Below are positions 27,173-33,719 of a stretch of 36,023 nt of DNA, one piece after another. Under the pieces are notes generated by a model. It worked only from the letters and a program-made list of their open reading frames with translations, had not been told where the DNA came from and did not search any database. Every line of letters begins with the position of its first letter. The stretch's first letter is position 1. The position numbers were made by a program, and so were the translations under genes. Source of the stretch: a bacterium (GTDB taxonomy: Bacteria; Zhuqueibacterota; QNDG01; JAFGCO01); NCBI GenBank assembly GCA_016930535.1, contig JAFGGN010000013.1:1-36023 (forward strand), written 5' to 3'.

Positions 27173-27928
27173 GTGCATCTGAAGTCGTTCAGGCTGAATC
27201 CGGAAAAATACCCGACACTGGATCATTATCCTTTCAATCTGCCCGTATTCATGAACCCGGTGAGCATGGAATTCAATTCCGCAGTCACCTTCTTCATCGG
27301 AGAAAACGGTTCGGGCAAATCGACCCTTCTGAAGGCGATCGCGCGCCGATGCAATATACATATCTGGGAGGACGATTCAAGACGTCATTACCGCAGCAAC
27401 CGTTTTGAGACCCGTCTTCATCATGCCCTGGATATTGACTGGACCGACGATTCCGTACCCGGTTCCTTTTTCGGTTCGCAGATTTTTTATGATTTTACGC
27501 AGCGCCTGGATGACTGGGCTTCCGCCAATCCGGGAATTCTGGATTATTTCGGCGGCGATTCACTGCGTACAAAATCTCATGGCCAGTCCCTGATGGCCTA
27601 TTTCGAATCCCGGTACCGGAGAAAAGGACTGTATCTGATGGATGAACCGGAAACCGCGCTTTCACCAAAAACCCAGCTCGCGCTTCTCCAATTACTGGTG
27701 CAGCTCGGGAAATCGGGGCATGCCCAGTTCATCATCGCCACACACTCCCCCATCATCATGGCCTGTCCCGGATCCAGAATCCTGCTCTTTCAGCAGTCGG
27801 GCCTGAAGGATATCCGCTACGAGGAAACGGAGTATTTCAGAATTTACAGGAATTTCATGGTCAGCCGTGACGAATATATAAACAGCGCTTCCGGTCCAAA
27901 GATAAAGTCGCCGGATACGGATCCATGA
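27173..27928 (+). CDS. AAA/ABC-like ATPase (COG3910-type, function unknown)
   Basis: A 251-residue stand-alone ATPase domain of the SMC/ABC type. It has Walker A GENGSGKST (43-51), a degenerate signature in TKSHGQSLMAYFESRY, Walker B LYLMDEPETALSP, and the switch histidine in FIIATHSPIIMACPG. There are no membrane segments or transporter partners. Proteins of this type are widespread and poorly characterised. Some serve in anti-phage or DNA-related modules, but nothing nearby supports that here. Translation starts at GTG 27173 after GGGAGGAG. The stop overlaps the ATG of the DUF58 gene by 4 nt, so these two are coupled. This is notable because it separates moxR from DUF58. Confidence 0.85.
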   Translation: MHLKSFRLNPEKYPTLDHYPFNLPVFMNPVSMEFNSAVTFFIGENGSGKSTLLKAIARRCNIHIWEDDSRRHYRSNRFETRLHHALDIDWTDDSVPGSFFGSQIFYDFTQRLDDWASANPGILDYFGGDSLRTKSHGQSLMAYFESRYRRKGLYLMDEPETALSPKTQLALLQLLVQLGKSGHAQFIIATHSPIIMACPGSRILLFQQSGLKDIRYEETEYFRIYRNFMVSRDEYINSASGPKIKSPDTDP

Positions 27929-28824
27929 CAACCGGCTTTAAAAAATATCTCCAGCCCGAGACCGTCTCGCGGCTTTCACGTCTGGACCTGGTCGCCAGGC
28001 TGGTCGTCGAGGGATTTATCACGGGGCTGCATAAAAGCCCGTATCACGGATTCTCCGTGGAATTTTCGGAATACCGGCCGTATATGCCCGGAGATCCGCT
28101 GAAGTCCATGGACTGGAAAGTATGGGGACGCACTGAACGTTTTTATGTCAAACAATTCGAAGAGGAAACCAACCTCAAGGCCTATCTGCTTCTGGATGCA
28201 TCCGGCTCCATGAATTTCAAATCGGGTGCAATCTCGAAATTTCAATACGGCTCCTATATTTCGGCGGCACTTTCTTACCTGATGCTGCTTCAGCGGGATG
28301 CCGTGGGGCTGGTCACATTTGATGAAAAAATGCGGTCCTTCCTCCCGCCCAGATCCGTGATGAGTTATCTGAATGTGCTGCTTCAGGAAATCGACGGCCT
28401 GAAACCCGGAGGAGACACGCGCCTCTCGGTCACTTTTCACGATCTGGCCGAACGGTTGAAACGCCGGGGGCTCGTCATTGTTCTCTCAGATCTGATGGAC
28501 GATCCGGATTCGGTCCTGTCCGCATTGAAGCATTTCCGGCACCGCAAGCATGAGGTGATCGTGTTTCATATTCTCGATCCGCTCGAGCTGGATTTCTCGT
28601 ATGGAACGGATACGGAATTCATCGATATGGAAAACGATGAAAAAATCATCACGCAACCCTGGCATATTCGCCGCGCTTATATGGAACGCATGAACGCATT
28701 TACGGAGCGTTTCAAACGTGAATGCCGCCAGCATCGAATCGATTACGTGTTTATGGATACGGGTCAGCCTTTCGATGCCGCACTGATCGGGTACCTGAAT
28801 TTCCGGAAGCGGCTCGGAGGCTGA
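27925..28824 (+). CDS. DUF58 / von Willebrand factor A-like protein
   Basis: A 299-residue cytosolic DUF58 protein, the usual partner of MoxR ATPases. The signature YMPGDPLKSMDWKVWGRTERFYVKQFEEE is followed by a VWA fold. That fold has a complete MIDAS metal site DASGS (Asp91, Ser93, Ser95) and a later VIVLSDLMDD. It lacks the two N-terminal membrane helices found in many DUF58 proteins, so this is the soluble short type. The start overlaps the ATPase gene (ATGA) and the stop lies 2 nt before the downstream kinase ATG, so the three genes form one tight unit. The substrate of the MoxR/DUF58 pair is unknown. Confidence 0.9.
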   Translation: MTTGFKKYLQPETVSRLSRLDLVARLVVEGFITGLHKSPYHGFSVEFSEYRPYMPGDPLKSMDWKVWGRTERFYVKQFEEETNLKAYLLLDASGSMNFKSGAISKFQYGSYISAALSYLMLLQRDAVGLVTFDEKMRSFLPPRSVMSYLNVLLQEIDGLKPGGDTRLSVTFHDLAERLKRRGLVIVLSDLMDDPDSVLSALKHFRHRKHEVIVFHILDPLELDFSYGTDTEFIDMENDEKIITQPWHIRRAYMERMNAFTERFKRECRQHRIDYVFMDTGQPFDAALIGYLNFRKRLGG

Positions 28825-28826
28825 AC

Positions 28827-30443
28827 ATGCGCCTTTTTCTGATATGCATGGGCATTTTTGCCCTGCTTCTTATCGTCCTCTCGGCCATCTGGAAAACACA
28901 GCGGAAGCAGCGGTTCAGAGCCAGGCTCACCATCATCCTGACCCTTTTTGTCGCGATTCCGGCCATGCCCCTGATATTTATCACCACCATACTGGTGACA
29001 AGCAGTGCGGATATTCTGCTGCCGGTCTCCATCGGGGAAGCGCTGAACATGTCGCACGACTGCATAAGACGGCAGCTGATTCATCAGGGCGAATCATTCA
29101 TGACCGGGTATCCCGATGCCCGGGAATGGAACGCGGCCCTTCTGTCCCGTTGTGAAATTCGTGAAGCCCGCGTATACCGCATCCGGCATGACCACACGGC
29201 TTTGCTGATACGGCAAACAGCGGACCATGCAGAAAACCTGGGATCCTGGCAACCCGCATCAGATGAAATCAGGCAGCGGTTCGATTTCGGAACATCCAGC
29301 CAGCTTCGCACCGTTGAGGATAAAAACTGGTTCATCCTTTACCGTGCCCAAAAGGATTCCGCACTGGCCCTTGCCGGTTATCCTGTCGGGCATGATCTTG
29401 TCCAGGCCCTGGATAAAATAGAAACCGCAATGCACATGGTCAACACCTTGTCCCTGTTTCGCGATTCCATCGTGCAGAGAAATGTGATATGGATCTCGGC
29501 TATTCTGGCCGTCTTCGGATTGCTCGTCGTTGCCTGGATGATATCACAGCGTCTTTCACGGGAGATGACCGGACCCATGCAGGCCCTGGTGACCGGAATG
29601 GAACGGGTCGCTGACGGAGATCTTTCCTTTCAGGTCGAGACAAGGGCCAAAGATGAATTCGGTTACCTGATCGGAAGATTCAATCGCATGACGGCCGATC
29701 TGAAAGAGGCGAGTGACCGGCTGCTCCTTGCAGAACGGCTCGCGGCCTGGCAGGCCGTGGCGCGCCAGATTTCACACGAAATCAAAAACAGCCTGACCCC
29801 GGTTGCCCTCTCCATTCATCGGATGCGAAAACAGGTTGAGCGGGGATCCTCGTCTGAAATTCCGGAGAGTCTCGAAATCATCGAGGAGGAAATGGCCATG
29901 CTCAAAAACATGGCCACGGAATTTTCGGAATTTGCAAGAATGCCCGAACCCAGCAAATCACAGGTCCGGATCAACGAACTCGCCGAATCCGCGGTGCATC
30001 TGTTTAAAAACGGCCACCCAGGAATCAGGATTCATCTGAACCTGGATCGCGCGCTTCCGGACATTGAGGCGGACCGGGATCAACTGAAGCGTGTTTTCAA
30101 CAATCTGCTGAAAAATGCCGCTGAGGCCATGGACGGACAGGGAGAGATCCGTGTGGAAAGCCGGTGTTCCGAAGACGGGAAATCGGTTCATCTCACGGTC
30201 AGGGACAACGGCAAGGGCATGCCTCCTGAAATTCTGAAGCGGATATTTCAGCCTTCCTTCACAACCAAGGAACGCGGGTCCGGCCTTGGCCTGGCCATGG
30301 TCCAGAAAATCGTCGAATCCCATCACGGAACCATCTTCGTGGAAAGTGCGCCGGGAAAGGGAACCACCATGACGATCAGGCTCTCCGTGGGAAAATCAGG
30401 ATTAAAGAACGAAGATGGATCGGCGGGGTCTGCCGGGTCGTAG
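28827..30443 (+). CDS. NtrY-like membrane sensor histidine kinase
   Basis: A 538-residue kinase. It has two N-terminal membrane helices (about 3-22 and 32-55), a periplasmic sensor stretch, another helix near 215-235, and a HAMP domain (SREMTGPMQALVTGMERVADGDLSF). The HisKA region is SHEIKNSLTPVALSI (His about 317), and the ATPase boxes are NNLLKNAAEAM, DNGKGMP and GSGLGLAMVQKIVE. The architecture resembles NtrY, which senses nitrogen or redox status and phosphorylates NtrX to steer sigma54 promoters. No ntrX-like regulator follows; instead a gene-free repeat region begins at the stop. ATG 28827 has GGAGG 6 nt upstream. The last residues (GSAGSAGS) are encoded by sequence resembling the adjacent repeat words, suggesting the original C-terminus was altered by repeat invasion. 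Confidence 0.88.
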   Translation: MRLFLICMGIFALLLIVLSAIWKTQRKQRFRARLTIILTLFVAIPAMPLIFITTILVTSSADILLPVSIGEALNMSHDCIRRQLIHQGESFMTGYPDAREWNAALLSRCEIREARVYRIRHDHTALLIRQTADHAENLGSWQPASDEIRQRFDFGTSSQLRTVEDKNWFILYRAQKDSALALAGYPVGHDLVQALDKIETAMHMVNTLSLFRDSIVQRNVIWISAILAVFGLLVVAWMISQRLSREMTGPMQALVTGMERVADGDLSFQVETRAKDEFGYLIGRFNRMTADLKEASDRLLLAERLAAWQAVARQISHEIKNSLTPVALSIHRMRKQVERGSSSEIPESLEIIEEEMAMLKNMATEFSEFARMPEPSKSQVRINELAESAVHLFKNGHPGIRIHLNLDRALPDIEADRDQLKRVFNNLLKNAAEAMDGQGEIRVESRCSEDGKSVHLTVRDNGKGMPPEILKRIFQPSFTTKERGSGLGLAMVQKIVESHHGTIFVESAPGKGTTMTIRLSVGKSGLKNEDGSAGSAGS

Positions 30444-30444
30444 A

Positions 30445-30540
30445 GTCATAGGGTCATAGGGTCTTTGAGTCATCGGGTCATTGGATCGCAGGATCGGAGA
30501 GTGAAACGGAGATGCGGAGAAAATGAGAAACGGAGAAAAG
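30445..30540. repeat. Degenerate 8-bp-register array, block A left arm
   Basis: Twelve consecutive 8-bp units in perfect register. They begin with GTCATAGG (twice), GTCTTTGA, GTCATCGG and GTCATTGG, pass through ATCGCAGG, ATCGGAGA and GTGAAACG, and end as GAGATGCG, GAGAAAAT, GAGAAACG and GAGAAAAG. The word changes gradually but the spacing does not. The stretch starts immediately after the NtrY-like kinase stop codon. Confidence 0.85.
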
Positions 30541-30586
30541 AGTCGTGTTTTTTTCTCCCCGGTTCTCCGTCTCACCGTTTCTCCGC
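30514..30586. repeat. Long imperfect hairpin inside block A
   Basis: A 24-nt arm at 30514-30537 (starting GCGGAGAAA, ending CGGAGAA) matches the reverse complement of 30563-30586 at 20 of 24 positions, enclosing a 25-nt T-rich loop. It could fold in RNA or as a cruciform. A small CACCG-GAAA-CGGTG hairpin follows at 30587-30600. Confidence 0.7.
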
Positions 30587-30680
30587 CACCGGAAACGGTG
30601 CCCGGCCACGGCACGCCGTCCGCGGTCCTGCCGTCCGCTGTCCATAAGTGCACCAACTGAATCAATCCACCAGAAATTCT

Positions 30681-30707
30681 GTACTTTTCTTAGCGTAAGA
30701 AAAGTAC
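30681..30707. repeat. Perfect 27-nt palindromic hairpin
   Basis: GTACTTTTCTTA, loop GCG, then TAAGAAAAGTAC: 12 perfect base pairs with a 3-nt loop. It resembles the dispersed GTACTTTTCTTT...AAAGAAAAGTACC type of repeat that I recall from many environmental bacterial genomes. The downstream context CCAAAAGAAGC also fits. There is no T-tract, so it is not an ordinary terminator. Confidence 0.75.
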
Positions 30708-30862
30708 CAAAAGAAGCATTTGCTTATTGTATGCTCATGGCAATCCATATTCGATGCAGTATGCCGGCCAGATCCGGGCAGCCCTCCCGAGATTACCTGG
30801 GCCTGTCTTTCCGCACAAACGCAAGCCCCGCCACCCAAAAAGATAAGAACAAGGCCCTCTGT

Positions 30863-30925
30863 TTTGAATTTGGAATTTGCTGTTTGTAATTTATTTGATT
30901 TTTGGGATTTGCTATTTGCGATTTA
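30863..30925. repeat. 7-bp-register AATTTG word array, copy A
   Basis: TTTG-type words recur at 7-bp steps (30869, 30876, 30883, 30890, then 30901, 30908, 30915, 30922). Positions 30881-30911 are identical over 31 nt to 35967-35997. It is followed at 30931-30947 by GGTC words, also at 7-bp steps. Confidence 0.85.
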
Positions 30926-30976
30926 CCGCGGTCCGCGGTCAGCGGTCAATGTCTGGATTGTCCGGCGCTCCGAAGC

Positions 30977-31083
30977 ACCGGTTCACGTTCCGACCCAACG
31001 ACCCGATGACTCAAAGACCCAATGACCCCATATACCCATATACTCATTTACCCATATACCCTTTAACTCTTTTACGCTTCTAC
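30977..31083. repeat. Degenerate 8-bp-register array, block A right arm (inverted)
   Basis: Read on the minus strand from 31083: fourteen 8-bp units, starting GTAGAAGC, GTAAAAGA, GTTAAAGG, GTATATGG, then one extra G. They continue with GTCATTGG, GTCTTTGA, GTCATCGG, GTCGTTGG, GTCGGAAC and GTGAACCG. The order matches the left arm and the copy at 35770. A 21-nt perfect inverted match links 31000-31020 to 30459-30479. Confidence 0.85.
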
Positions 31084-31104
31084 TGCTTTTTTTATGCCCA
31101 TAAA

Positions 31105-31131
31105 AGTGAAAAGGGGTTCTTTCGAACCCCT
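31105..31131 (-). terminator. Strong GAAA-tetraloop intrinsic terminator
   Basis: On the minus strand AGGGGTTC-GAAA-GAACCCCT forms a perfect 8-bp stem closed by a GNRA-type tetraloop, followed by TTTCACTTTT. No annotated minus-strand gene precedes it, so it implies an otherwise unseen transcript from the 31.1-31.4 kb region. Confidence 0.65.
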
Positions 31132-31187
31132 AATCGGAGGGAGAAGTACGCGGCGAATATGGGATAGTGCCATGTGTGTCATCTGAT
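31105..31187 (-). ncRNA. Candidate small RNA with CU-rich anti-Shine-Dalgarno segment
   Basis: The start is predicted about 12 nt after the GC of a sigma54-like element and the end is a strong intrinsic terminator, giving an RNA of about 80 nt on the minus strand. No convincing reading frame lies between them. The unpaired part contains CTTCTCCCTCC (about 31149-31139), complementary to GGAGG-type ribosome sites, a common seed type in regulatory RNAs. This is inference from signals only; no known RNA family is recognised. Confidence 0.35.
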
Positions 31188-31197
31188 TGATTGTTTT

Positions 31198-31214
31198 TGC
31201 AAATCATATGCCAA
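31198..31214 (-). promoter_or_regulatory. sigma54-like -24/-12 element
   Basis: The minus strand reads TTGGCATATGATTTGCA. The GG and GC doublets are separated by exactly 10 nt and the sequence matches TGGCAC-N5-TTGCA at all but one position. It points towards the terminator at 31131-31105. An ATTTGCT...AGCAAAT inverted repeat (31273-31279 and 31304-31310) lies upstream at a distance where activators could bind. The remaining sequence 31215-31427 shows nothing else I can identify. Confidence 0.4.
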
Positions 31215-31427
31215 GCATGAGCCCATGAAAAGCAATGATTTCTATCAAATTAATTTTAAAGCAGTTATATAAATTTGCTACGGCCCAGCATTTACATCAG
31301 CACAGCAAATCGCCCCTACCTTTTTCCCGGGAAACAGATAATTTCTCCCTAGTTTATCACCTGCATGATGAAAACCGGCCCGGTTGATCCTCACCGGCCA
31401 TTCCCAAGGTCCCGAATGCAATTTATA

Positions 31428-31456
31428 TTGACAAAACAGATGAAACTTGCTATAAT
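31428..31456 (+). promoter_or_regulatory. Perfect-consensus sigma70 promoter for the queuosine operon
   Basis: TTGACA (31428-31433), exactly 17 nt, TATAAT (31451-31456), with TGC before the -10 box giving an extended -10. Transcription would start near 31463, leaving a leader of about 40 nt before queD. That is too short for a standard riboswitch plus expression platform, and no preQ1 aptamer motif is visible. Confidence 0.9.
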
Positions 31457-31503
31457 GTGACACCGGCAGTCGGACACACGAATGTTTTAATGAGGAGAAT
31501 CCA

Positions 31504-31872
31504 TTGTACCGCACATTTATAGAAACCCGTTTCTCTGCGGCTCACCGCATCAACGGCTATCAGGGGCAATGCGGCAAGCTGCACGGACACACCTGGAAGG
31601 TGCGCGTTCAGGTCAGGACCGGCGGGGTCAACAATATCGGCATCAGCATCGATTTCAAGGAACTGCGTTCCCTGACCGAAGCGGTTCTGGAAAACCTGGA
31701 TCATCAGCTGATCAATGAAATATCTCCCTTTGACAAGGAAAATCCTACAGCAGAAAATCTGGCAAAATACATCTGTCACGAGGTGTCCGGCCGGTTGCCG
31801 GAAACGATAACGATGGACGAGGTCACGGTCTGGGAATCCGACAATTATGCCGTGATTTTTTCGGACAGCTGA
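31504..31872 (+). CDS. queD: 6-carboxy-5,6,7,8-tetrahydropterin synthase QueD
   Basis: A 122-residue PTPS-family enzyme that converts 7,8-dihydroneopterin triphosphate to 6-carboxytetrahydropterin, the second step towards preQ0. RFSAAHRINGYQGQCGKLHGHTW contains the zinc His (AAH), the catalytic Cys in QCGKLHGH, and the remaining two zinc His of HGH. LDHQLINEISPF and PTAENLAKYI complete the signature, and the C-terminal ETITMDEVTVWES carries the pterin-binding Glu. Translation starts at TTG 31504, with GAGGAG upstream. It is first in the operon behind a consensus promoter, and queE begins 1 nt after its stop. Confidence 0.95.
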   Translation: MYRTFIETRFSAAHRINGYQGQCGKLHGHTWKVRVQVRTGGVNNIGISIDFKELRSLTEAVLENLDHQLINEISPFDKENPTAENLAKYICHEVSGRLPETITMDEVTVWESDNYAVIFSDS

Positions 31873-31873
31873 A

Positions 31874-32512
31874 ATGATCCGCATATGTGAAATATTTTAC
31901 TCCATTCAGGGGGAATCCACTTTCGCCGGCCGCCCCTGCACCTTCATCCGTCTTACAGGCTGTAATCTGAGATGCTCCTATTGCGACACGGCATATGCGT
32001 ATGAGGAGGGCCGGCCGATGTCCGTGGACGAAATCACGGACCGGGTGGAGCAAATCGACTGCGGTCTGGTGGAAATCACCGGAGGCGAGCCCCTGCTTCA
32101 ACCCGAAATTCACGATCTTACCGGCCGGTTGATAAAAAAAGGATATGACGTTCTTGTCGAAACCAACGGCACGATCGACATCGACAGCCTGCCCGCCGGA
32201 ACCAGACGCATCATGGACATCAAATGCCCGGGAAGCGGCGAGTCGGCGAACACGGACTGGCAGAACATGAACCGGATCCATGCGGGCGATGAAATAAAAT
32301 TCGTACTGAAAAACCGTGAAGATTACGAATGGACCAAATCGATTCTTAGAAAACATCCCGTCCCCGACGGCATTCCCGTTCTGTTCTCACCGGTGACAAA
32401 TGAATTGCAGCCGGACATACTGGCTGGATGGATACTTGAGGATCATCTGCACGTCAGACTGCAACTGCAGCTGCATCACATCATATGGCCTGATACGGAG
32501 AGAGCGAAATAA
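31874..32512 (+). CDS. queE: 7-carboxy-7-deazaguanine synthase QueE (radical SAM)
   Basis: A 212-residue radical SAM enzyme that contracts the pterin ring of 6-carboxytetrahydropterin to 7-carboxy-7-deazaguanine. The opening [17 protein letters not shown] and [15 protein letters not shown] lead into the CX3CX2C iron-sulfur motif [21 protein letters not shown] is the SAM-binding GGE region, and [11 protein letters not shown] matches the substrate region of QueE. The stop TAA shares its last base with the queC ATG (TAATG), so translation is coupled. All key residues appear intact. Confidence 0.95.
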   Translation: MIRICEIFYSIQGESTFAGRPCTFIRLTGCNLRCSYCDTAYAYEEGRPMSVDEITDRVEQIDCGLVEITGGEPLLQPEIHDLTGRLIKKGYDVLVETNGTIDIDSLPAGTRRIMDIKCPGSGESANTDWQNMNRIHAGDEIKFVLKNREDYEWTKSILRKHPVPDGIPVLFSPVTNELQPDILAGWILEDHLHVRLQLQLHHIIWPDTERAK

Positions 32513-33195
32513 TGACAAAATCAGCCGTGATTCTGCTGAGCGGCGGCATTGACTCAACCACGACCCTGGCCATCGCGCAGCAGGAAGGATATGCCGCATA
32601 TGCACTCAGCTTTCTTTACGGGCAGCGTCACCGTCTTGAACTGGAAGCCGCCAGGAACATCGCCGAACGGATGCAGGTAAAAAAACACATGATTCTGCGT
32701 ATCGGCCTGGACGAAATCGGCGGTTCGGCCCTGACGGATAAAATCCGGGTCCCGAAGAACAGAACGGACCGGGAAATGGCATCTTCCATTCCCGTCACCT
32801 ATGTTCCGGCACGCAACACCATTTTTCTTTCCTACGCACTGGCCTGGGCGGAAGTGCTGGGCGCCCGGGACATATTTATCGGCGTCAATGCCATGGATTA
32901 TTCCGGTTATCCCGACTGCCGGCCGGAATATATCAGGGCCTATGAAAACATGGCCAGCCTGGCCACAAAAGCGGGCATCGAGGGACATCGAATCACGATA
33001 CACGCACCGCTGATACAGCTGACCAAGGCCCGGATCATTCAGAAAGGCCTCGAACTGGGCGTGGATTACGGACTGACAATTTCATGTTATGATCCGGATC
33101 CAAACGGAAACGCATGCGGAGCCTGTGACAGCTGCCTGATCCGTAAAAAGGGATTTGCCGAAGCCGGTGCGGACGATCCCACCCGGTATCGGTGA
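32512..33195 (+). CDS. queC: 7-cyano-7-deazaguanine synthase QueC
   Basis: A 227-residue ATP-dependent amidotransferase-like enzyme that makes preQ0 from 7-carboxy-7-deazaguanine and ammonia. The PP-loop is [15 protein letters not shown] (residues 8-22), with [15 protein letters not shown] after it. [17 protein letters not shown] and [18 protein letters not shown] form the active-site core. The zinc site has Cys in LTISCYDP and then CGACDSC. The length matches the family. It is followed by a 131-bp gap with a strong inverted repeat before queF. Confidence 0.96.
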   Translation: MTKSAVILLSGGIDSTTTLAIAQQEGYAAYALSFLYGQRHRLELEAARNIAERMQVKKHMILRIGLDEIGGSALTDKIRVPKNRTDREMASSIPVTYVPARNTIFLSYALAWAEVLGARDIFIGVNAMDYSGYPDCRPEYIRAYENMASLATKAGIEGHRITIHAPLIQLTKARIIQKGLELGVDYGLTISCYDPDPNGNACGACDSCLIRKKGFAEAGADDPTRYR

Positions 33196-33270
33196 GCAGA
33201 CGATTTAACAAATCACCGGCAGTTCAGCCCGAACAGGAAACAGGACGAATCACCGTCTGATGAAACCATA

Positions 33271-33289
33271 TTCCGGTCCCGGACCGGAA
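33271..33289. promoter_or_regulatory. Perfect 9-bp inverted repeat in the queC-queF gap
   Basis: TTCCGGTCC, one central C, GGACCGGAA. As RNA it folds into an 8-bp stem with a 3-nt loop. There is no T-tract. It sits 38 nt before the queF start, so it may be an operator, an mRNA-processing or stability hairpin. The rest of the 131-bp gap shows nothing recognisable. Confidence 0.45.
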
Positions 33290-33326
33290 AGCCGCTTCCA
33301 TTCACCACCAAAAAGAGGTCAGGCCC

Positions 33327-33719
33327 ATGTCCGAACCATTGAAAAAGGGAACGCTGGAAATCAGGAATGCGAAACTGACGGCTGTGCCCAATCCCTATCC
33401 GGACCGGGATTATGATATTTCCATCGAACTGCCCGAATACACTTGTCTCTGCCCGATCAGCGGATATCCGGATTTTGCGGTTATCCGCGTCAAATATGTC
33501 CCTGATCAGTTCATTATCGAGCTGAAATCCCTGAAACTTTACATCAATCAGTTCAGGAACAAGGAGATGTATCACGAAGCAGGCGTAAACAAAATACTGG
33601 ACGATCTGGTCGAATGCATTCATCCGCGCAGCATGGAAATCACCGGGGATTTCAATCCCAGAGGGAACGTTAAAACCGTGGTACGCGTGTCGTACAGGCA
33701 GGACAAGGCCCATGATTGA
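33327..33719 (+). CDS. queF: preQ0 reductase QueF (short type)
   Basis: A 130-residue NADPH-dependent nitrile reductase that converts preQ0 to preQ1, the base inserted into tRNA by bacterial Tgt. The catalytic Cys is in PEYTCLCPISGYPDF, followed by the QueF signature ELKSLKLYINQFRN that binds NADPH. The conserved His is in EMYHEAG. The length corresponds to the unimodular YkvM-like subfamily that forms higher oligomers. It overlaps folE2 by 8 nt, so the two are translated together. AAAAAGAGG lies somewhat far (about 10 nt) from the ATG. Confidence 0.95.
   Translation: MSEPLKKGTLEIRNAKLTAVPNPYPDRDYDISIELPEYTCLCPISGYPDFAVIRVKYVPDQFIIELKSLKLYINQFRNKEMYHEAGVNKILDDLVECIHPRSMEITGDFNPRGNVKTVVRVSYRQDKAHD

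Noticed and set aside
27173..28824. Anti-phage defence module built on the ATPase and MoxR
   Set aside because: No nuclease, TIR, reverse transcriptase or other effector domain is nearby, and DUF58/MoxR pairs are ordinary housekeeping-type genes.
30445..31083. CRISPR array
   Set aside because: The units are 7-8 bp and contiguous with no unique spacers, and no cas genes are present.
30445..31083. Insertion sequence or integron remnant
   Set aside because: Inverted arms exist, but there is no transposase or integrase fragment, no evident target duplication and no attC-like site, so I list it only as a repeat.
30465..31167. Several short open frames in both orientations within block A
   Set aside because: Their translations only spell the repeat words (for example VIGS-, MTQRPNDP-type runs). 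They lack ribosome sites and known domains, so they are repeat by-products.
31457..31503. preQ1 riboswitch before queD
   Set aside because: The leader after the consensus promoter is about 40 nt and lacks the C-rich loop plus A-rich tail of preQ1-I aptamers.
31278..31514. A 78-residue minus-strand open frame upstream of queD
   Set aside because: It crosses the consensus queD promoter and queD start, has no family motif, and its codon pattern is unconvincing.
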